Positions 1 through 8,939 of a stretch of 64,000 nucleotides of DNA are shown here, one piece after another (position 1 is the first letter of the stretch; every line of letters begins with the position of its first letter). Where the stretch lies: the NCBI RefSeq assembly GCF_006715165.1, contig NZ_VFMS01000001.1, positions 2,542,001-2,606,000 on the forward strand, written 5' to 3'. The notes under the pieces were generated by a model that saw only the letters and a program-made list of their open reading frames with translations, had not been told where the DNA came from and ran no database searches. The position numbers and the translations under genes are program-made. This DNA comes from Arthrobacter sp. SLBN-122 (GTDB lineage: Bacteria; Actinomycetota; Actinomycetes; Actinomycetales; Micrococcaceae).

Positions 1-70
1 TGCCGCTGCAACCGGAAATCAGCCCGGCGCCAACCGCCAGGACCGCTGCGAGCATGCGGAAATTACGCAT
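1..70 (-). CDS. Putative lipoprotein, N-terminal fragment (runs off the window)
   Basis: Only the first 23 codons are present. The peptide begins MRNFRMLAAVLAVGAG and continues LISGCSG: a short basic n-region, a hydrophobic stretch and a lipobox ending in Cys. This indicates export and lipid attachment to the membrane. A strong ribosome binding site (GGAGAGG) sits just upstream on the minus strand, at about 77-83. Function cannot be told from the signal peptide. It lies downstream of the MarR regulator on the same strand and could be co-transcribed with it across an 84-bp gap. Confidence 0.7.
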   Translation of the reverse strand, partial: MRNFRMLAAVLAVGAGLISGCSG

Positions 71-154
71 CGGGCTTCCTCTCCTTGGTCCAGTTATTCT
101 AGTCGCTTGTGCCGCTGGCAACAGGCCGGGGCTGGTTCTGGTCCTGGCCGCCGC

Positions 155-646
155 TCACTGGGACGTGGCGGCGATCAGGCCCATCATGGTTGCGTGCAGC
201 TCCGTGACCTGGTCCCGGGTCAGCCCCAGCCGATCCATCATGGTCCCCGGCACCTGCAGGGCCTGCTGCCGTAATGCCGCACCTTTGGGCGTCAGTTCGA
301 CGGCGAGTGCACGCTCGTTTCCGTCCGCGCGGCGCCGCGTGATCAACTCCGCTGCCTCCAGTCTGCGGAGCAGCGGGGATATGGTGGCCGGCTCCTGGGC
401 GAGGGACTCGCTGATGTTCCGCACCGTCCGCGGGCTGTCTTCCCACAGGCAGAGCATCACCAGGTACTGCGGATGGGTGAGGTTGAGTTTCTCAAGCACC
501 GGCTTATAGGCCCCCACCACGCTTCGGGCAGCGACTGTAAGGGCAAAGCAGAGCTGGTGTTCCAGCAGCAGGTCTTCGTCCTGGACTTCACCCGGCTCTG
601 CTGCGGCAGGCCCCGCCTTGTCCGTTTCTGCTGTCGTGGTGCGCAT
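155..646 (-). CDS. MarR-family regulator, OhrR-like (thiol-peroxide sensing type)
   Basis: This 163-residue cytoplasmic winged-helix repressor carries the OhrR signature LEHQLCFAL near residues 28-36. The Cys (about residue 33) aligns with the reactive cysteine that senses organic peroxides in OhrR proteins. The wing and recognition-helix region (EPATISPLLRRLEAAELITRRR) is typical MarR. An upstream ATG at 658 is possible, but GGGAGG lies 5 nt before the ATG at 646, so I chose that start. A perfect 12-bp palindrome lies just upstream (661-672), consistent with autoregulation and control of the divergent gene at 724. No ohr peroxidase gene is next to it, so the target is uncertain. Confidence 0.85.
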   Translation of the reverse strand: MRTTTAETDKAGPAAAEPGEVQDEDLLLEHQLCFALTVAARSVVGAYKPVLEKLNLTHPQYLVMLCLWEDSPRTVRNISESLAQEPATISPLLRRLEAAELITRRRADGNERALAVELTPKGAALRQQALQVPGTMMDRLGLTRDQVTELHATMMGLIAATSQ

Positions 647-660
647 GCGTCCTCCCATTG

Positions 661-684
661 TTAGTGCACTAATTATTAGTGTAC
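661..684. promoter_or_regulatory. Probable operator between the MarR regulator and the divergent small gene
   Basis: TTAGTGCACTAA at 661-672 is a perfect palindrome. It is followed by a second half-like TTAGTGTAC at 676-684. The site lies 15 bp upstream of the MarR start codon and about 50 bp upstream of the divergent ATG at 724, where an autoregulatory MarR operator is expected. Binding is inferred. Confidence 0.6.
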
Positions 685-723
685 ATTTGTTGCAGGTTGA
701 CGGTGAGTGGAAGGAACTTCTTC

Positions 724-966
724 ATGGGCAGGGACAAGTCCGCGGACAAGGGCAACGCCTCCCAGCGCTTCATGCGCGCCACAGGAAAGCTGCGCGCTGT
801 TTTCGGCCCCGCAAGCCGCACCGCCCTGGGGCACGATATGACCGAAGAGAACCGCAGGCTGCTGGCACAGCGCCAGGCCGAAACCCAGCAGTGGGAAACC
901 ATCACCAGGCCGGACGGCAGCACCTATGTGGTGCCACGCAACCCCGAAGACCGCTCGCTGCGCTAG
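724..966 (+). CDS. Small conserved-type hypothetical protein (80 aa)
   Basis: Not recognised as a named family. The start at 724 has an upstream GGAAGGAA; an upstream ATG at 679 overlaps the operator and is less likely. The protein is highly charged, with the stretch LRAVFGPASRTALGHDM and a C-terminal segment TRPDGSTYVVPRNPED. Both segments recur in the next gene (1087-1302), so the two appear to be diverged paralogs. No signal peptide or membrane segment is visible. It is divergent from the OhrR-like regulator and may be under its control. Confidence 0.7.
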   Translation: MGRDKSADKGNASQRFMRATGKLRAVFGPASRTALGHDMTEENRRLLAQRQAETQQWETITRPDGSTYVVPRNPEDRSLR

Positions 967-1086
967 GAGTTTCCTTCCGCCGCACACCGGCGCCTTTTTC
1001 CTTCTGCGGGCTTAAGATAAGGGCACTGGCTCCTGCCGGAGCCACGTGCGCTTTCGCCCGAGCAATCGGGAAGGGGGTGGAAAACA

Positions 1087-1302
1087 GTGGCACATGTGAT
1101 TGATAGTTTCATGGGCCTGACTGAGCGGCTCCGCTTCTTCTTCGGTCCTGCCACCCGATTGGACGCTGATACGCCCGTGGTGCACAAACACGATGAATTC
1201 GAACAGGCCTCCGAAGAGGACCTCTCGCATTTCGTGGTCGAGACCGACTCAACCGGCCATCACTACGCGGTGCGCCGCGAAGACCTGGAACGTGAAGGCT
1301 GA
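1087..1302 (+). CDS. Small hypothetical protein (71 aa), paralog of the preceding gene
   Basis: A GTG start with an A/G-rich binding site (about 1068-1078) upstream. The product contains RLRFFFGPATRLDAD, matching LRAVFGPASR in the gene at 724, and a C-terminal TDSTGHHYAVRRED matching RPDGSTYVVPRNPED. The centre is acidic (DEFEQASEEDLSHF). No function is known to me. It is followed closely by a strong intrinsic terminator. The 120-bp gap after the first paralog allows either co-transcription or a separate promoter. Confidence 0.7.
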   Translation: MAHVIDSFMGLTERLRFFFGPATRLDADTPVVHKHDEFEQASEEDLSHFVVETDSTGHHYAVRREDLEREG

Positions 1303-1332
1303 TCCTTCCCAGGCGCACCCTAAACCAGGAAA

Positions 1333-1375
1333 GCCGGGCTGCCCTTCCCCGGAGGGAAAGGCAGCCCGGCTTTTT
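1333..1375 (+). terminator. Intrinsic terminator
   Basis: A GC-rich hairpin (GCCGGGCTGCC pairing with GGCAGCCCGGC, extended by TTCC/GGAA) is followed by TTTTT at 1371-1375. It ends the small-gene unit and sits between that unit and the convergent lysC gene. Confidence 0.85.
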
Positions 1376-1382
1376 GATGCGC

Positions 1383-2741
1383 CTAGCGGCCGGTGCCGCC
1401 GTAGACGGTCGCTTCGCTTTCGGTGTCCAGGTCGAACGCCTTGTGGATCACGCGCACGGCCTCATCCAGCAGGTCGGCGTGCGTCACCACGGAGATGCGG
1501 ATCTCGGAGGTGGAGATCATGTTGATGTTGATGCCGGCGTCGGACAGCGCCTTGAAGAAGGTGGCGGAGACTCCCGGGTGGGAACGCATTCCGGCGCCGA
1601 TCAGGGAGAGCTTGCCAATCTGCTCGTTGTATTCGATGGTCTCGAAGCCAATTTGGTCCTGGGCTGCATGAAGGGCGGCCAAGGCGTCTGCGCCTTCGAC
1701 GATGGGCAGGGTGAAGGAGATGTCGGTCTTGCCCGTGCCGTGGGTGGAAACGTTCTGGACGATCATGTCGATGTTGGAGTGTGCGTCGGCGATGACCTGG
1801 AAGATCGCGGCGGCCTTGCCGGGGATGTCCGGGACGCCGACCACGGTGACCTTCGCTTCGGAACGGTCATGCGCAACGCCGGAGATGATTGGCTGCTCCA
1901 AGGCAACTCCCTCTTGAGTGGTGATCTTGTCGTCGGCGCTGGGGATGACCCAGGTGCCTTCATGCTGGCTGAATGAGGAACGGACGTGCAGGGGGACGCC
2001 GAACCGGCGGGCGTATTCCACGCAGCGCAGGTGGAGGATCTTGGCCCCTGATGCGGCGAGTTCCAGCATCTCTTCGCTGGAGATGGTGTCGATCTTCTGG
2101 GCTGACGGCACCACGCGCGGATCGGCGGTGAAGATGCCGTCCACGTCGGTGTAGATCTCGCAGACGTCGGCCTCGAGGGCTGCCGCCAGCGCCACTGCCG
2201 TGGTGTCAGAACCGCCGCGGCCCAACGTGGTGATTTCGTTGGTGGTCCGGCTCATGCCTTGGAAGCCCGCCACGATAGCGATGTTGCCCTTGTCCAGGGC
2301 GGTGCGGATGCGGTGCGGGTCGACGTCGATAATCCGGGCCTTGCCGTGGATACCGTCGGTGATCATGCCTGCCTGCGATCCGGTAAAGGACTGGGCGGAG
2401 GCGCCGAGCTTGTTGATGGCCATGGCCAGCAGAGCCATGGAAATACGCTCACCGGCCGAAAGGAGCATGTCCATTTCGCGGGCGGGGGCGGAGTCGGTCA
2501 CCTGCGCAGCAAGGTCCAGGAGCTCATCGGTGGTGTCGCCCATGGCCGAGACCACCACTACAACCTCGTTGCCGGCTTCCTGGGCATCAACCACCCGCTT
2601 TGCCACGCGCTTGATCCCGTCAGCGTCTGCCACCGAGGAGCCCCCGAATTTCTGCACGATGAGCTGTTTGGTCACCGCGCCGGCGGCGGGGGCGGCCTGC
2701 GGCTGCGTTGCGTTGTGCACTTCGGTAGTGGGCGTACTCAT
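1383..2741 (-). CDS. lysC: Aspartate kinase (LysC/Ask)
   Basis: Catalyses ATP-dependent phosphorylation of aspartate, the first step toward lysine, threonine, methionine and diaminopimelate. The kinase signature [11 protein letters not shown] is at residues 31-41, the catalytic domain runs to about residue 270, and two ACT-type regulatory domains follow ([20 protein letters not shown] and [19 protein letters not shown]). The segment [17 protein letters not shown] matches the effector-binding region of actinobacterial LysC. The family often makes a separate beta subunit from an internal in-frame start near residue 270; a GTG-type start before [12 protein letters not shown] would fit. The first 22 residues are a variable extension, and an alternative GTG start lies at 2675. 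asd, the usual downstream partner, is not present here. Confidence 0.95.
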   Translation of the reverse strand: MSTPTTEVHNATQPQAAPAAGAVTKQLIVQKFGGSSVADADGIKRVAKRVVDAQEAGNEVVVVVSAMGDTTDELLDLAAQVTDSAPAREMDMLLSAGERISMALLAMAINKLGASAQSFTGSQAGMITDGIHGKARIIDVDPHRIRTALDKGNIAIVAGFQGMSRTTNEITTLGRGGSDTTAVALAAALEADVCEIYTDVDGIFTADPRVVPSAQKIDTISSEEMLELAASGAKILHLRCVEYARRFGVPLHVRSSFSQHEGTWVIPSADDKITTQEGVALEQPIISGVAHDRSEAKVTVVGVPDIPGKAAAIFQVIADAHSNIDMIVQNVSTHGTGKTDISFTLPIVEGADALAALHAAQDQIGFETIEYNEQIGKLSLIGAGMRSHPGVSATFFKALSDAGININMISTSEIRISVVTHADLLDEAVRVIHKAFDLDTESEATVYGGTGR

Positions 2742-2996
2742 GCGCGTACCTTCATTGGATCAATTGGAGTTCTGGAGGCCAGGCAGCCTGACGCCGGGAC
2801 GGCGCGACTTTCCTCCGACAGTTTATCGCCGTGCCCGGAGCGGCGTTGAATTGTGACCACATACCGGCCATGGACCTATGGACAGACCGGCCGGGGCGGA
2901 CCACGATTGGACCAGTTGCCCGGCCCCCGGCAGCAGCACGGACCGGTGCAGGCCCAGGGCCAGGTCCAGTGCTTTGGAGACATGGAGGATTCCGTG

Positions 2997-4133
2997 GTGG
3001 CCGACGACCCGAAGCCTGCTGCAGGGTTGCACCAGGAGCCGGTTTTCGAACCGATCGGCCCGGGAACGGATAATGACGCCCGCGCGGCTGGCCCCCATGA
3101 GGATGCGGATACCGGTCTGCACGGGTTTCCGCGTGCTCGCTTTGCCAGGGCAAACCTGGATCGGGTGCTGGCCGACTGGCTGGCCGGCATTAGGACAATC
3201 CGGTTCTGGTTCAGTGTCGCAGCCGCGGTCTTGGGTACCTGGGCTGCTACCGGCGCGGTGGTCCTGCTGGCGCCCTCGGGTGGCGAGGGAAGTCCACTGG
3301 TCCAACCCCTGCTGGTCTACTCCCTTGCCTCAGCCCTGATGCCGGCCACCGCCGCATTCCTGGCTGTTATCTGGGGCGTGCATGCGGAGGGCCGATTCCG
3401 GGCCAGGCCAGGGCGTCCAGGAGGTTCTCTCCTTAATCCGGTGCTGGCCACCGCCTTGAGGGGGATGGCCTTGGGAGCTCTTGTCTTGGGTGTACTGCTG
3501 GTGCAGGCCTGGATTGCGGGGGCCCCAGGCACCGTGGCGGCTGTGTCGGCCGGCATCGTCCTGGTGGAGTGCCTGGTGTTTGGCGCCATCGGGGCGGGGC
3601 TTTCGGCGTGGGCTGGAGGACGGCGGCTGGCGCCTGCCACCGGATGGATGCTGTGCATTGCCTTTGTGGCGGGAGCCCCGGCTGCGGCCATCGCATTGCT
3701 GCCCCTGGTCCGGGCGGAGGAACCGGTCACGGTGGCGCTCAATGTCGAATGGGCGCCCGACGGAACCCGCCTGGCGTTTCGATGCTCCGAAATCGACGGC
3801 GGGGTCAGTGAGATATACCACACCGAGCGTCTGATGTGGCTCCCGGCGCTGAGCCCGCCCGTACTGTTCCTGATGCTGGGCGCGGAGGTAGACAAGGCCG
3901 GCCACGTCCTGGGGTGGGTGCCTGCAGCACTTCAGGAAGCCGCGGACGCCAGGCAGGTGCCGTGCGTGCAGGGGCAGCCGCGGAGCCGGGACGAGCCCCG
4001 CATGCCCATGGCCTTGGTAGGGTTCCTTGGCCAGGCCGCGGTAGCCGGCGCCATCGTGGCAGGGGGATACCGCAGAAAACGGAACCTTGACATGGCGCGG
4101 GACGATCCGGCCCGAATAAGCCCGAGAGCTTAG
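2997..4133 (+). CDS. Polytopic membrane protein of unknown function
   Basis: About 378 residues with roughly eight hydrophobic segments after a charged, Pro/Asp-rich N-terminal region of about 60 residues. One longer extracytoplasmic or loop segment (about 40 residues, containing EIDGGVSEIYHTERL) separates the sixth and seventh segments, and the C-terminus is basic then acidic. I do not recognise a family. GGAGG at 2984-2988 lies 8 nt before the GTG at 2997, which I prefer over the in-frame ATG at 2982 and the longer frame from 2853. The gene lies opposite in direction to lysC and recR and almost abuts recR (convergent, 12 bp apart). Confidence 0.7.
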   Translation: MADDPKPAAGLHQEPVFEPIGPGTDNDARAAGPHEDADTGLHGFPRARFARANLDRVLADWLAGIRTIRFWFSVAAAVLGTWAATGAVVLLAPSGGEGSPLVQPLLVYSLASALMPATAAFLAVIWGVHAEGRFRARPGRPGGSLLNPVLATALRGMALGALVLGVLLVQAWIAGAPGTVAAVSAGIVLVECLVFGAIGAGLSAWAGGRRLAPATGWMLCIAFVAGAPAAAIALLPLVRAEEPVTVALNVEWAPDGTRLAFRCSEIDGGVSEIYHTERLMWLPALSPPVLFLMLGAEVDKAGHVLGWVPAALQEAADARQVPCVQGQPRSRDEPRMPMALVGFLGQAAVAGAIVAGGYRRKRNLDMARDDPARISPRA

Positions 4134-4145
4134 GTCCGGGACGCG

Positions 4146-4745
4146 TCAGCCCAGGGCGTTGCGCCGGCCCTCGAAGGCACGGCCCAGGGTGACTTCGTCC
4201 GCGTACTCCAGGTCACCGCCCACGGGGAGTCCGGAGGCAAGGCGGGTCACGGCGATGCCGATCGTCTTGAGCATGCGGGCCAGGTAGGTGGCCGTTGCCT
4301 CACCCTCCAGGTTGGGGTCGGTGGCGATGATCACTTCCTGGATTTCGCCGTCGTTCAACCGCGTGAGCAGCTCACGGATCCGCAGCTGTTCCGGTCCCAC
4401 ACCGGCAATGGGATTGATGGCGCCGCCCAGCACGTGGTACCGCCCGCGGAAGGAACGCGTGCGTTCCACGGCCAGGACATCCTTGGATTCCTCCACCACG
4501 CAGATGACCGCAGGATCGCGGCGCGGGTCACGGCAGATGTTGCACAGCTCCTGCTCGGTGACGTTGCCGCAGACAGTGCAGAACTTCACCCGTTCCTTGA
4601 CCGTGGTGATGGCTTCCACCAGCCGTTTCATGTCCTGGGGGTCGGCCTCAAGGATGTGGAACGCCAGCCGCTGCGCGGACTTGGGGCCCACCCCCGGAAG
4701 GCGTCCGAGCTCATCGATCAGCTCCTGGACAGCACCTTCGTACAC
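4146..4745 (-). CDS. recR: Recombination mediator protein RecR
   Basis: RecR acts with RecO (and RecF) to load RecA on gapped DNA. The protein is 199 residues, the usual length. It has the N-terminal HhH region ([17 protein letters not shown]), a zinc finger with Cys56, Cys59, Cys68 and Cys71 ([16 protein letters not shown]) and a Toprim domain ([14 protein letters not shown], then [17 protein letters not shown]). It is downstream of dnaX on the same strand with a 76-bp gap, the familiar dnaX-recR arrangement. The ybaB gene often found between them is absent here. Confidence 0.96.
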   Translation of the reverse strand: MYEGAVQELIDELGRLPGVGPKSAQRLAFHILEADPQDMKRLVEAITTVKERVKFCTVCGNVTEQELCNICRDPRRDPAVICVVEESKDVLAVERTRSFRGRYHVLGGAINPIAGVGPEQLRIRELLTRLNDGEIQEVIIATDPNLEGEATATYLARMLKTIGIAVTRLASGLPVGGDLEYADEVTLGRAFEGRRNALG

Positions 4746-4821
4746 GTTTCCCTCTTTAGCTTGGAGTGGATGGCGGGTGGAACAAAAAGTTGGTCATGCT
4801 GCCGGTGCTGCCTTGCGGCCA

Positions 4822-7800
4822 TCAATAGCGTGGCGTGACCGGGCTTCCGTCCAGGGACCGCTCCTCGATCAATTTTCCGCCCAGGATGCGTTCCACGGCG
4901 GCCCGGCCGAACACGCCCGATTCTTCGATGGTCTCATCGTCAGCGCTTGGCACGTCCTGGACGAAGGTGCCCGGCGCGGCGGCGGCCCTGGCCGGTGCCT
5001 TGGCCCGTCCGGCCTCAGCTTCGGGACTGTTGGAGAGCCGCTGGTAAAGGCTTTGCCGCGATTCCGTTCGTCCGGCTGCCGGTGCAGGTGCCGATGCCTG
5101 TGACGGCATCGCGGGCCGTGAGGGCGCAACGGTGGGCTGGGAAACCGGGGTGGGTGCAATCTGGGCCGGCACCGTCATCGAGGGGGCAACCGTGGCGGGT
5201 GCGGCGGAGGCCATGGCGAACTCGGGCACAGGCGTGCGGTCAGGGGATGGCACCTGGTACGTTCCCGCCGGTGCTCCGTGATCCGGACTCGAAGCCGCGA
5301 TGGACGCCGCGGCCGGCCCCCAACCCGACACTGCTGCCGCAGCAGCCGTTGCTGCCGGTGCAACGGGAATTGAGGGTGGCACCTGGGCTGTCGCCGGGGG
5401 GTAATGCGGGACATCGGCCTGCGTCCCAATGTGGTCAGGCACGGACCCGGGGGTGGATGTGGCGCCGACGTTGCTCTTGTCTCCAACCACCCACACCCCG
5501 GGGGCCTGTTCCACAGCCCGTGTCCAGGGATCGTGGGCGACCGCATTCTGGCTCACCGGCTGGGGCGCGCTGCCCGTGCCGGAACCGCCGGTTGGTGTCT
5601 CCTGGGGGTGCGCGGCTGCCTCACTGCGGGAGCCGGAGGCTTCCGTGCGGGTGCCCATCACCGGGGATGATGGCGCTGTCCTGTTGCCGGGACGCGTGGC
5701 GGGCTCCCAGTCCATGGGAGGCTCCTCCTCCAGCGGGGGAGCGTCCTCGTCCCGCGGGGGACCCCAGTCGTCATCGGAGTACGAGTAGTCGCCGCCGGCT
5801 GACGGGTACGCGGACAGGCTGGCGTTGGCGCCGGAGCCGGAGCCGGAGCCCGGGGTTTCCGTGCCCTGGGCTCCGGGCGGGACAGAATTTGTGTCCTGGC
5901 GGCCGTCCGGGTTGGCGCCATGTGCCGGACGTAACGCTGGAGAGGCGGCTCGCGCGCGGGTTCCCTCCGGTGCAGCCGCGGGGCTGGCAGCAACAGCAGT
6001 GCTGCCGGAACTTCCGCCGGCAGTTGAGCCGTGGACCGAGGTGTTGCTCCGGGCAGCAGCGGCCCGCTCAGGGTTTCCATCCGCGGGCGCCGCGGAGCCA
6101 ACACCGGCCGCGGGAGCCGGTGCCGGCGGGGCTGGTTGAGCGGGGGCAGGAGCAAGCCCCCAGGCAACGTCAGCTGACGTGGCCTGAACCACCGGGCTGA
6201 CGGGCACTTTTGGGTTTGGCTCAGAGCTCGCTTGGGTGGCGCCGCCGGCAACCGCGTTTATCTGGCAGTCGATGCCAACGGTCTTGTGGATGGCCTGGCG
6301 CAGGTTGTCCGAGTGGTCCGCCCTGCCGAAGGCTCCGGCCAGTCCCTGGGTAGTGAAGGACAAAGTCACAACGCTGCCATCGAAGGCGCTGACCTGCGCA
6401 TTGGGTTCAACGAGTGCCCAGGTACTGCGCTTGATTTTGGACAGTGCCTGCAGGACGTCTGGCCAAGCCCGGCGGAGCACCTCCACGTCGCCCATGGCCG
6501 GGGGAGCGGCAGGGGCGGACGTGGCGGGCGCTTCCTGCTGTGCCGATGGCGCCCCTGCCTGAGCAACTGCCTGCGTGCCGGGGAACGGGCGGCTGGCCTG
6601 GTCTTGGCTGGCTGCCTGGTTGCCGGGTACCTGGTGGCCAGGGGCCTGCTCGCCGGGCATCTGCCGGGTTGGTACGCGGGGGCCGGGCGCCTGGCGTGTT
6701 TCCTGTGCCGGCTGCATGGCTGCCTGGCCGGAAGCCCGCCGGTCTTCCTGGAACTGCGGTGCTGCACCAGCTTGCTGTGCCCCATTGCCTTGCCGCGCTG
6801 CCTGGCCGGGGCTGGCAACTGCGGGGCCCTCTGATGCCCGGGCGCGCGCGGCGTCCTCCACAGGCCAGTCGTTGGTGCTTACCCGCGGTGGTGTCAGCGG
6901 GCTTCGAGGAGCATCGGCGGGAGGCTGGGAGGGCGCGGCTTCTGCCGGCGCTGACCCTGCAGCGGCAGGCCGGGCGGATGCGGGCTGGGACGGCTGCTCC
7001 GGCGCCGCCTGCGCGGAAGGGCCGGCCGCCGCAGTCACACGCGACACGGGCGAGGAGGGTTCGCTTGATGTGGCTTCGGGGACGTCGGCACGCGCGGCTG
7101 CCGGCGCTGCCTGGGCAACTGGAGCGGTGACGTCATTCCCTGTGTAGTTGAGGCGCCGCTCCACACGGTCGATCCGGGCGGCGATGCCGCGCTCATTCTG
7201 TTCCGAGCTGGGCAGCAGGATCCGCGCGCACAGCAGCTCCAGGTGCAGCCGGGGGGACGTGGCTCCGGTCATTTCGGTCAGGGCCGTATTGGTGACATCC
7301 GCGGCGCGGGAAAGTTCCGCGGCGCCAAGGTTGTGGGCCTGGTTCTGCAGGCGGGCGATCTGGTCCGCTGGCATTCCGCGCAGGATGGCGTGCGCGCTTT
7401 CGGGCATGGCCTGGACGATGATCAGGTCCCGGAAGCGCTCCAGCAGGTCTTCCACGAACCGGCGGGGATCGTGGCCGGTCTGGATGACACGGTCCACGGC
7501 ACGGAAGACCGTGGCGGCGTCGGAGGCGGCTACGGCCTCCACGACGTCGTCCAGCAGTGAGGCGTGGGTGTAGCCCAGCAGGGCGACGGCGAGCTCATAG
7601 TCCAGTCCGTTGGGACCGGCACCGGCCATGAGCTGATCCAGGACGGAAAGCGAATCACGGACGGAACCGCCGCCAGCCCTGATGACCAGCGACAGCACGC
7701 CAGGGGCGACAGGGACGTTTTCCTGGCGGCACAGGAGCTCGAGGTAAGCCATCAGCGGCTCCGGCGGCACCAGCCGGAACGGGTAATGGTGGGTCCGGGA

Positions 7801-8310
7801 ACGGATGGTTCCAATGACCTTGTCCGGCTCCGTGGTGGCGAAGATGAACTTGATGTGTTCCGGCGGTTCCTCCACGATCTTCAGCAGGGCGTTGAACCCG
7901 GCGGAAGTCACCATGTGGGCTTCGTCGATGATGAAGATTTTGTAGCGGTCCCGCACCGGGGCGTAGGTGGCGCGCTCGCGGAGGTCGCGTGCGTCGTCAA
8001 CACCGCCGTGGCTTGCGGCGTCAATCTCGATGACGTCAAGGGAACCCGAACCGCCACGTGCCAGCTCGACACAGCTGGGGCAGGTACCACAAGGGGTGTC
8101 CGTGGGGCCCTGGGCGCAGTTCAGGCAGCGGGCAAGGATGCGCGCGGACGTGGTCTTGCCGCAGCCTCTGGGGCCGGAAAAAAGGTAGGCGTGGTTGACG
8201 CGGTTCTTCCGCAAAGCCGTCATCAGCGGCTCGGTGACATGCTCCTGGCCAATAACGTCAGCGAACGAGTCGGGACGGTATCTGCGGTACAGGGCGGTAG
8301 TAACTGTCAC
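4822..8310 (-). CDS. dnaX: DNA polymerase III subunit gamma/tau
   Basis: The clamp-loader ATPase of the replisome, 1162 residues from the GTG start at 8310 (MTVTTALYRRYRPD), which matches the usual family start better than the ATG at 8343. Walker A GPRGCGKT is at residues 46-53. The zinc module uses Cys65, 74, 77 and 80. Walker B is IFIIDEAH. AAA+ and clamp-loader domains occupy about the first 370 residues. The rest is a very long Pro/Ala/Ser/Gln-rich tail interrupted by a folded segment around MGDVEVLRRAWPDVLQALSK, which resembles the tau C-terminal polymerase-binding region. No slippery-site frameshift was evident. dnaX is immediately downstream of ffs. Confidence 0.96.
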   Translation of the reverse strand: MTVTTALYRRYRPDSFADVIGQEHVTEPLMTALRKNRVNHAYLFSGPRGCGKTTSARILARCLNCAQGPTDTPCGTCPSCVELARGGSGSLDVIEIDAASHGGVDDARDLRERATYAPVRDRYKIFIIDEAHMVTSAGFNALLKIVEEPPEHIKFIFATTEPDKVIGTIRSRTHHYPFRLVPPEPLMAYLELLCRQENVPVAPGVLSLVIRAGGGSVRDSLSVLDQLMAGAGPNGLDYELAVALLGYTHASLLDDVVEAVAASDAATVFRAVDRVIQTGHDPRRFVEDLLERFRDLIIVQAMPESAHAILRGMPADQIARLQNQAHNLGAAELSRAADVTNTALTEMTGATSPRLHLELLCARILLPSSEQNERGIAARIDRVERRLNYTGNDVTAPVAQAAPAAARADVPEATSSEPSSPVSRVTAAAGPSAQAAPEQPSQPASARPAAAGSAPAEAAPSQPPADAPRSPLTPPRVSTNDWPVEDAARARASEGPAVASPGQAARQGNGAQQAGAAPQFQEDRRASGQAAMQPAQETRQAPGPRVPTRQMPGEQAPGHQVPGNQAASQDQASRPFPGTQAVAQAGAPSAQQEAPATSAPAAPPAMGDVEVLRRAWPDVLQALSKIKRSTWALVEPNAQVSAFDGSVVTLSFTTQGLAGAFGRADHSDNLRQAIHKTVGIDCQINAVAGGATQASSEPNPKVPVSPVVQATSADVAWGLAPAPAQPAPPAPAPAAGVGSAAPADGNPERAAAARSNTSVHGSTAGGSSGSTAVAASPAAAPEGTRARAASPALRPAHGANPDGRQDTNSVPPGAQGTETPGSGSGSGANASLSAYPSAGGDYSYSDDDWGPPRDEDAPPLEEEPPMDWEPATRPGNRTAPSSPVMGTRTEASGSRSEAAAHPQETPTGGSGTGSAPQPVSQNAVAHDPWTRAVEQAPGVWVVGDKSNVGATSTPGSVPDHIGTQADVPHYPPATAQVPPSIPVAPAATAAAAAVSGWGPAAASIAASSPDHGAPAGTYQVPSPDRTPVPEFAMASAAPATVAPSMTVPAQIAPTPVSQPTVAPSRPAMPSQASAPAPAAGRTESRQSLYQRLSNSPEAEAGRAKAPARAAAAPGTFVQDVPSADDETIEESGVFGRAAVERILGGKLIEERSLDGSPVTPRY

Positions 8311-8367
8311 AGAGAAAACCCTACCAATCCGGGCTGACATCACGCCGCCCTGTGGGGGAATAGTAAA

Positions 8368-8454
8368 GACCCCCCATGCACCCGCCAGAGCCCGTCTACC
8401 CTTGCTACCTTCCGGTCCTGGGGGAGTTCAACAGGATGACGCCACATGAGGGGC
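8368..8454 (-). ncRNA. ffs: Signal recognition particle RNA, small bacterial type (4.5S)
   Basis: Read on the minus strand the core is AGGACCGGAAGGTAGCA, matching the conserved SRP RNA apical domain that binds Ffh. The ends pair: GGCCCCTCATG (8444-8454) with CATGGGGGGTC (8368-8378), giving a long hairpin of about 87 nt. True ends may extend a few bases. A weak -10-like TAAAGT lies about 10 nt upstream of the 5' end on the minus strand. The position next to dnaX is a known actinobacterial arrangement. Confidence 0.9.
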
Positions 8455-8790
8455 CGTCAGATACTTTACCCGAACATTGGGCTCGACTCGAATCGGCCCC
8501 CGCTCCCTTCCCGGACCCCCGGTCCAGGGGTGCCGCAGTGCCGAAAGGCCATTCAGATCGCCGATTTCATTGCTTATCCCGGCGCCAGCCGCGATCATGG
8601 ATATGTACACCGATTGGGGCAATCTCAAGGTTGTGAGCTGCGTGGCCTGGTGGACGGGACGGACCCGGCAGCTCAACGGTGCAACAGGGAATGGGCGCAT
8701 TGGGGGCGTCCATTTTCAGGTTAAAGCGCCATGTGGGTGCCGCCGAACGGCCTGCATGGAGCGCGGAAGTCCTGCCCCTGAGCAGCCCAA
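8455..8790. other. Intergenic stretch without a supported gene
   Basis: About 340 bp between ffs and the tRNA-Ser promoter. Short open frames exist on both strands, but they lack family resemblance, convincing binding sites and normal codon bias. Apart from the likely ffs promoter at the left edge I see nothing definable. Confidence 0.5.
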
Positions 8791-8820
8791 TTGGGCGATG
8801 GGGAAAAGTTCAGGTAATCT
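8791..8820 (+). promoter_or_regulatory. Probable promoter of tRNA-Ser
   Basis: TTGGGC at 8791-8796 and TAATCT at 8815-8820, separated by 18 bp, lie 28 bp upstream of the mature tRNA 5' end. The elements are near sigma-70-type consensus; the call is by spacing and position only. Confidence 0.5.
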
Positions 8821-8848
8821 AATACCTGCTTTTGATTCAGAAGCAGTT

Positions 8849-8933
8849 GGAGAATTCGCCTAGCGGCCTATGGCGCACGCCTGGAACGCGTGTTGGGTTA
8901 ACGCCCTCGGGGGTTCAAATCCCCCATTCTCCG
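8849..8933 (+). tRNA. tRNA-Ser, anticodon GGA
   Basis: The acceptor stem GGAGAAT pairs with ATTCTCC. The anticodon stem CACGC/GCGTG encloses loop CTGGAAC with anticodon GGA at 8883-8885, reading UCC (and UCU). There is a long variable arm as expected for class II tRNA-Ser, and the T-loop is GGTTCAAAT. The 3' CCA is not encoded. Length is 85 nt to the discriminator base. Confidence 0.95.
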
Positions 8934-8939
8934 CCGGTT

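Noticed and set aside
4822..8310. Programmed frameshift making gamma from dnaX
   Set aside because: I could not find an A-rich slippery heptamer; the coding frame is continuous.
8477..8863. 128-residue plus-strand reading frame between ffs and tRNA-Ser
   Set aside because: Runs into the tRNA, has no binding site and unnatural composition.
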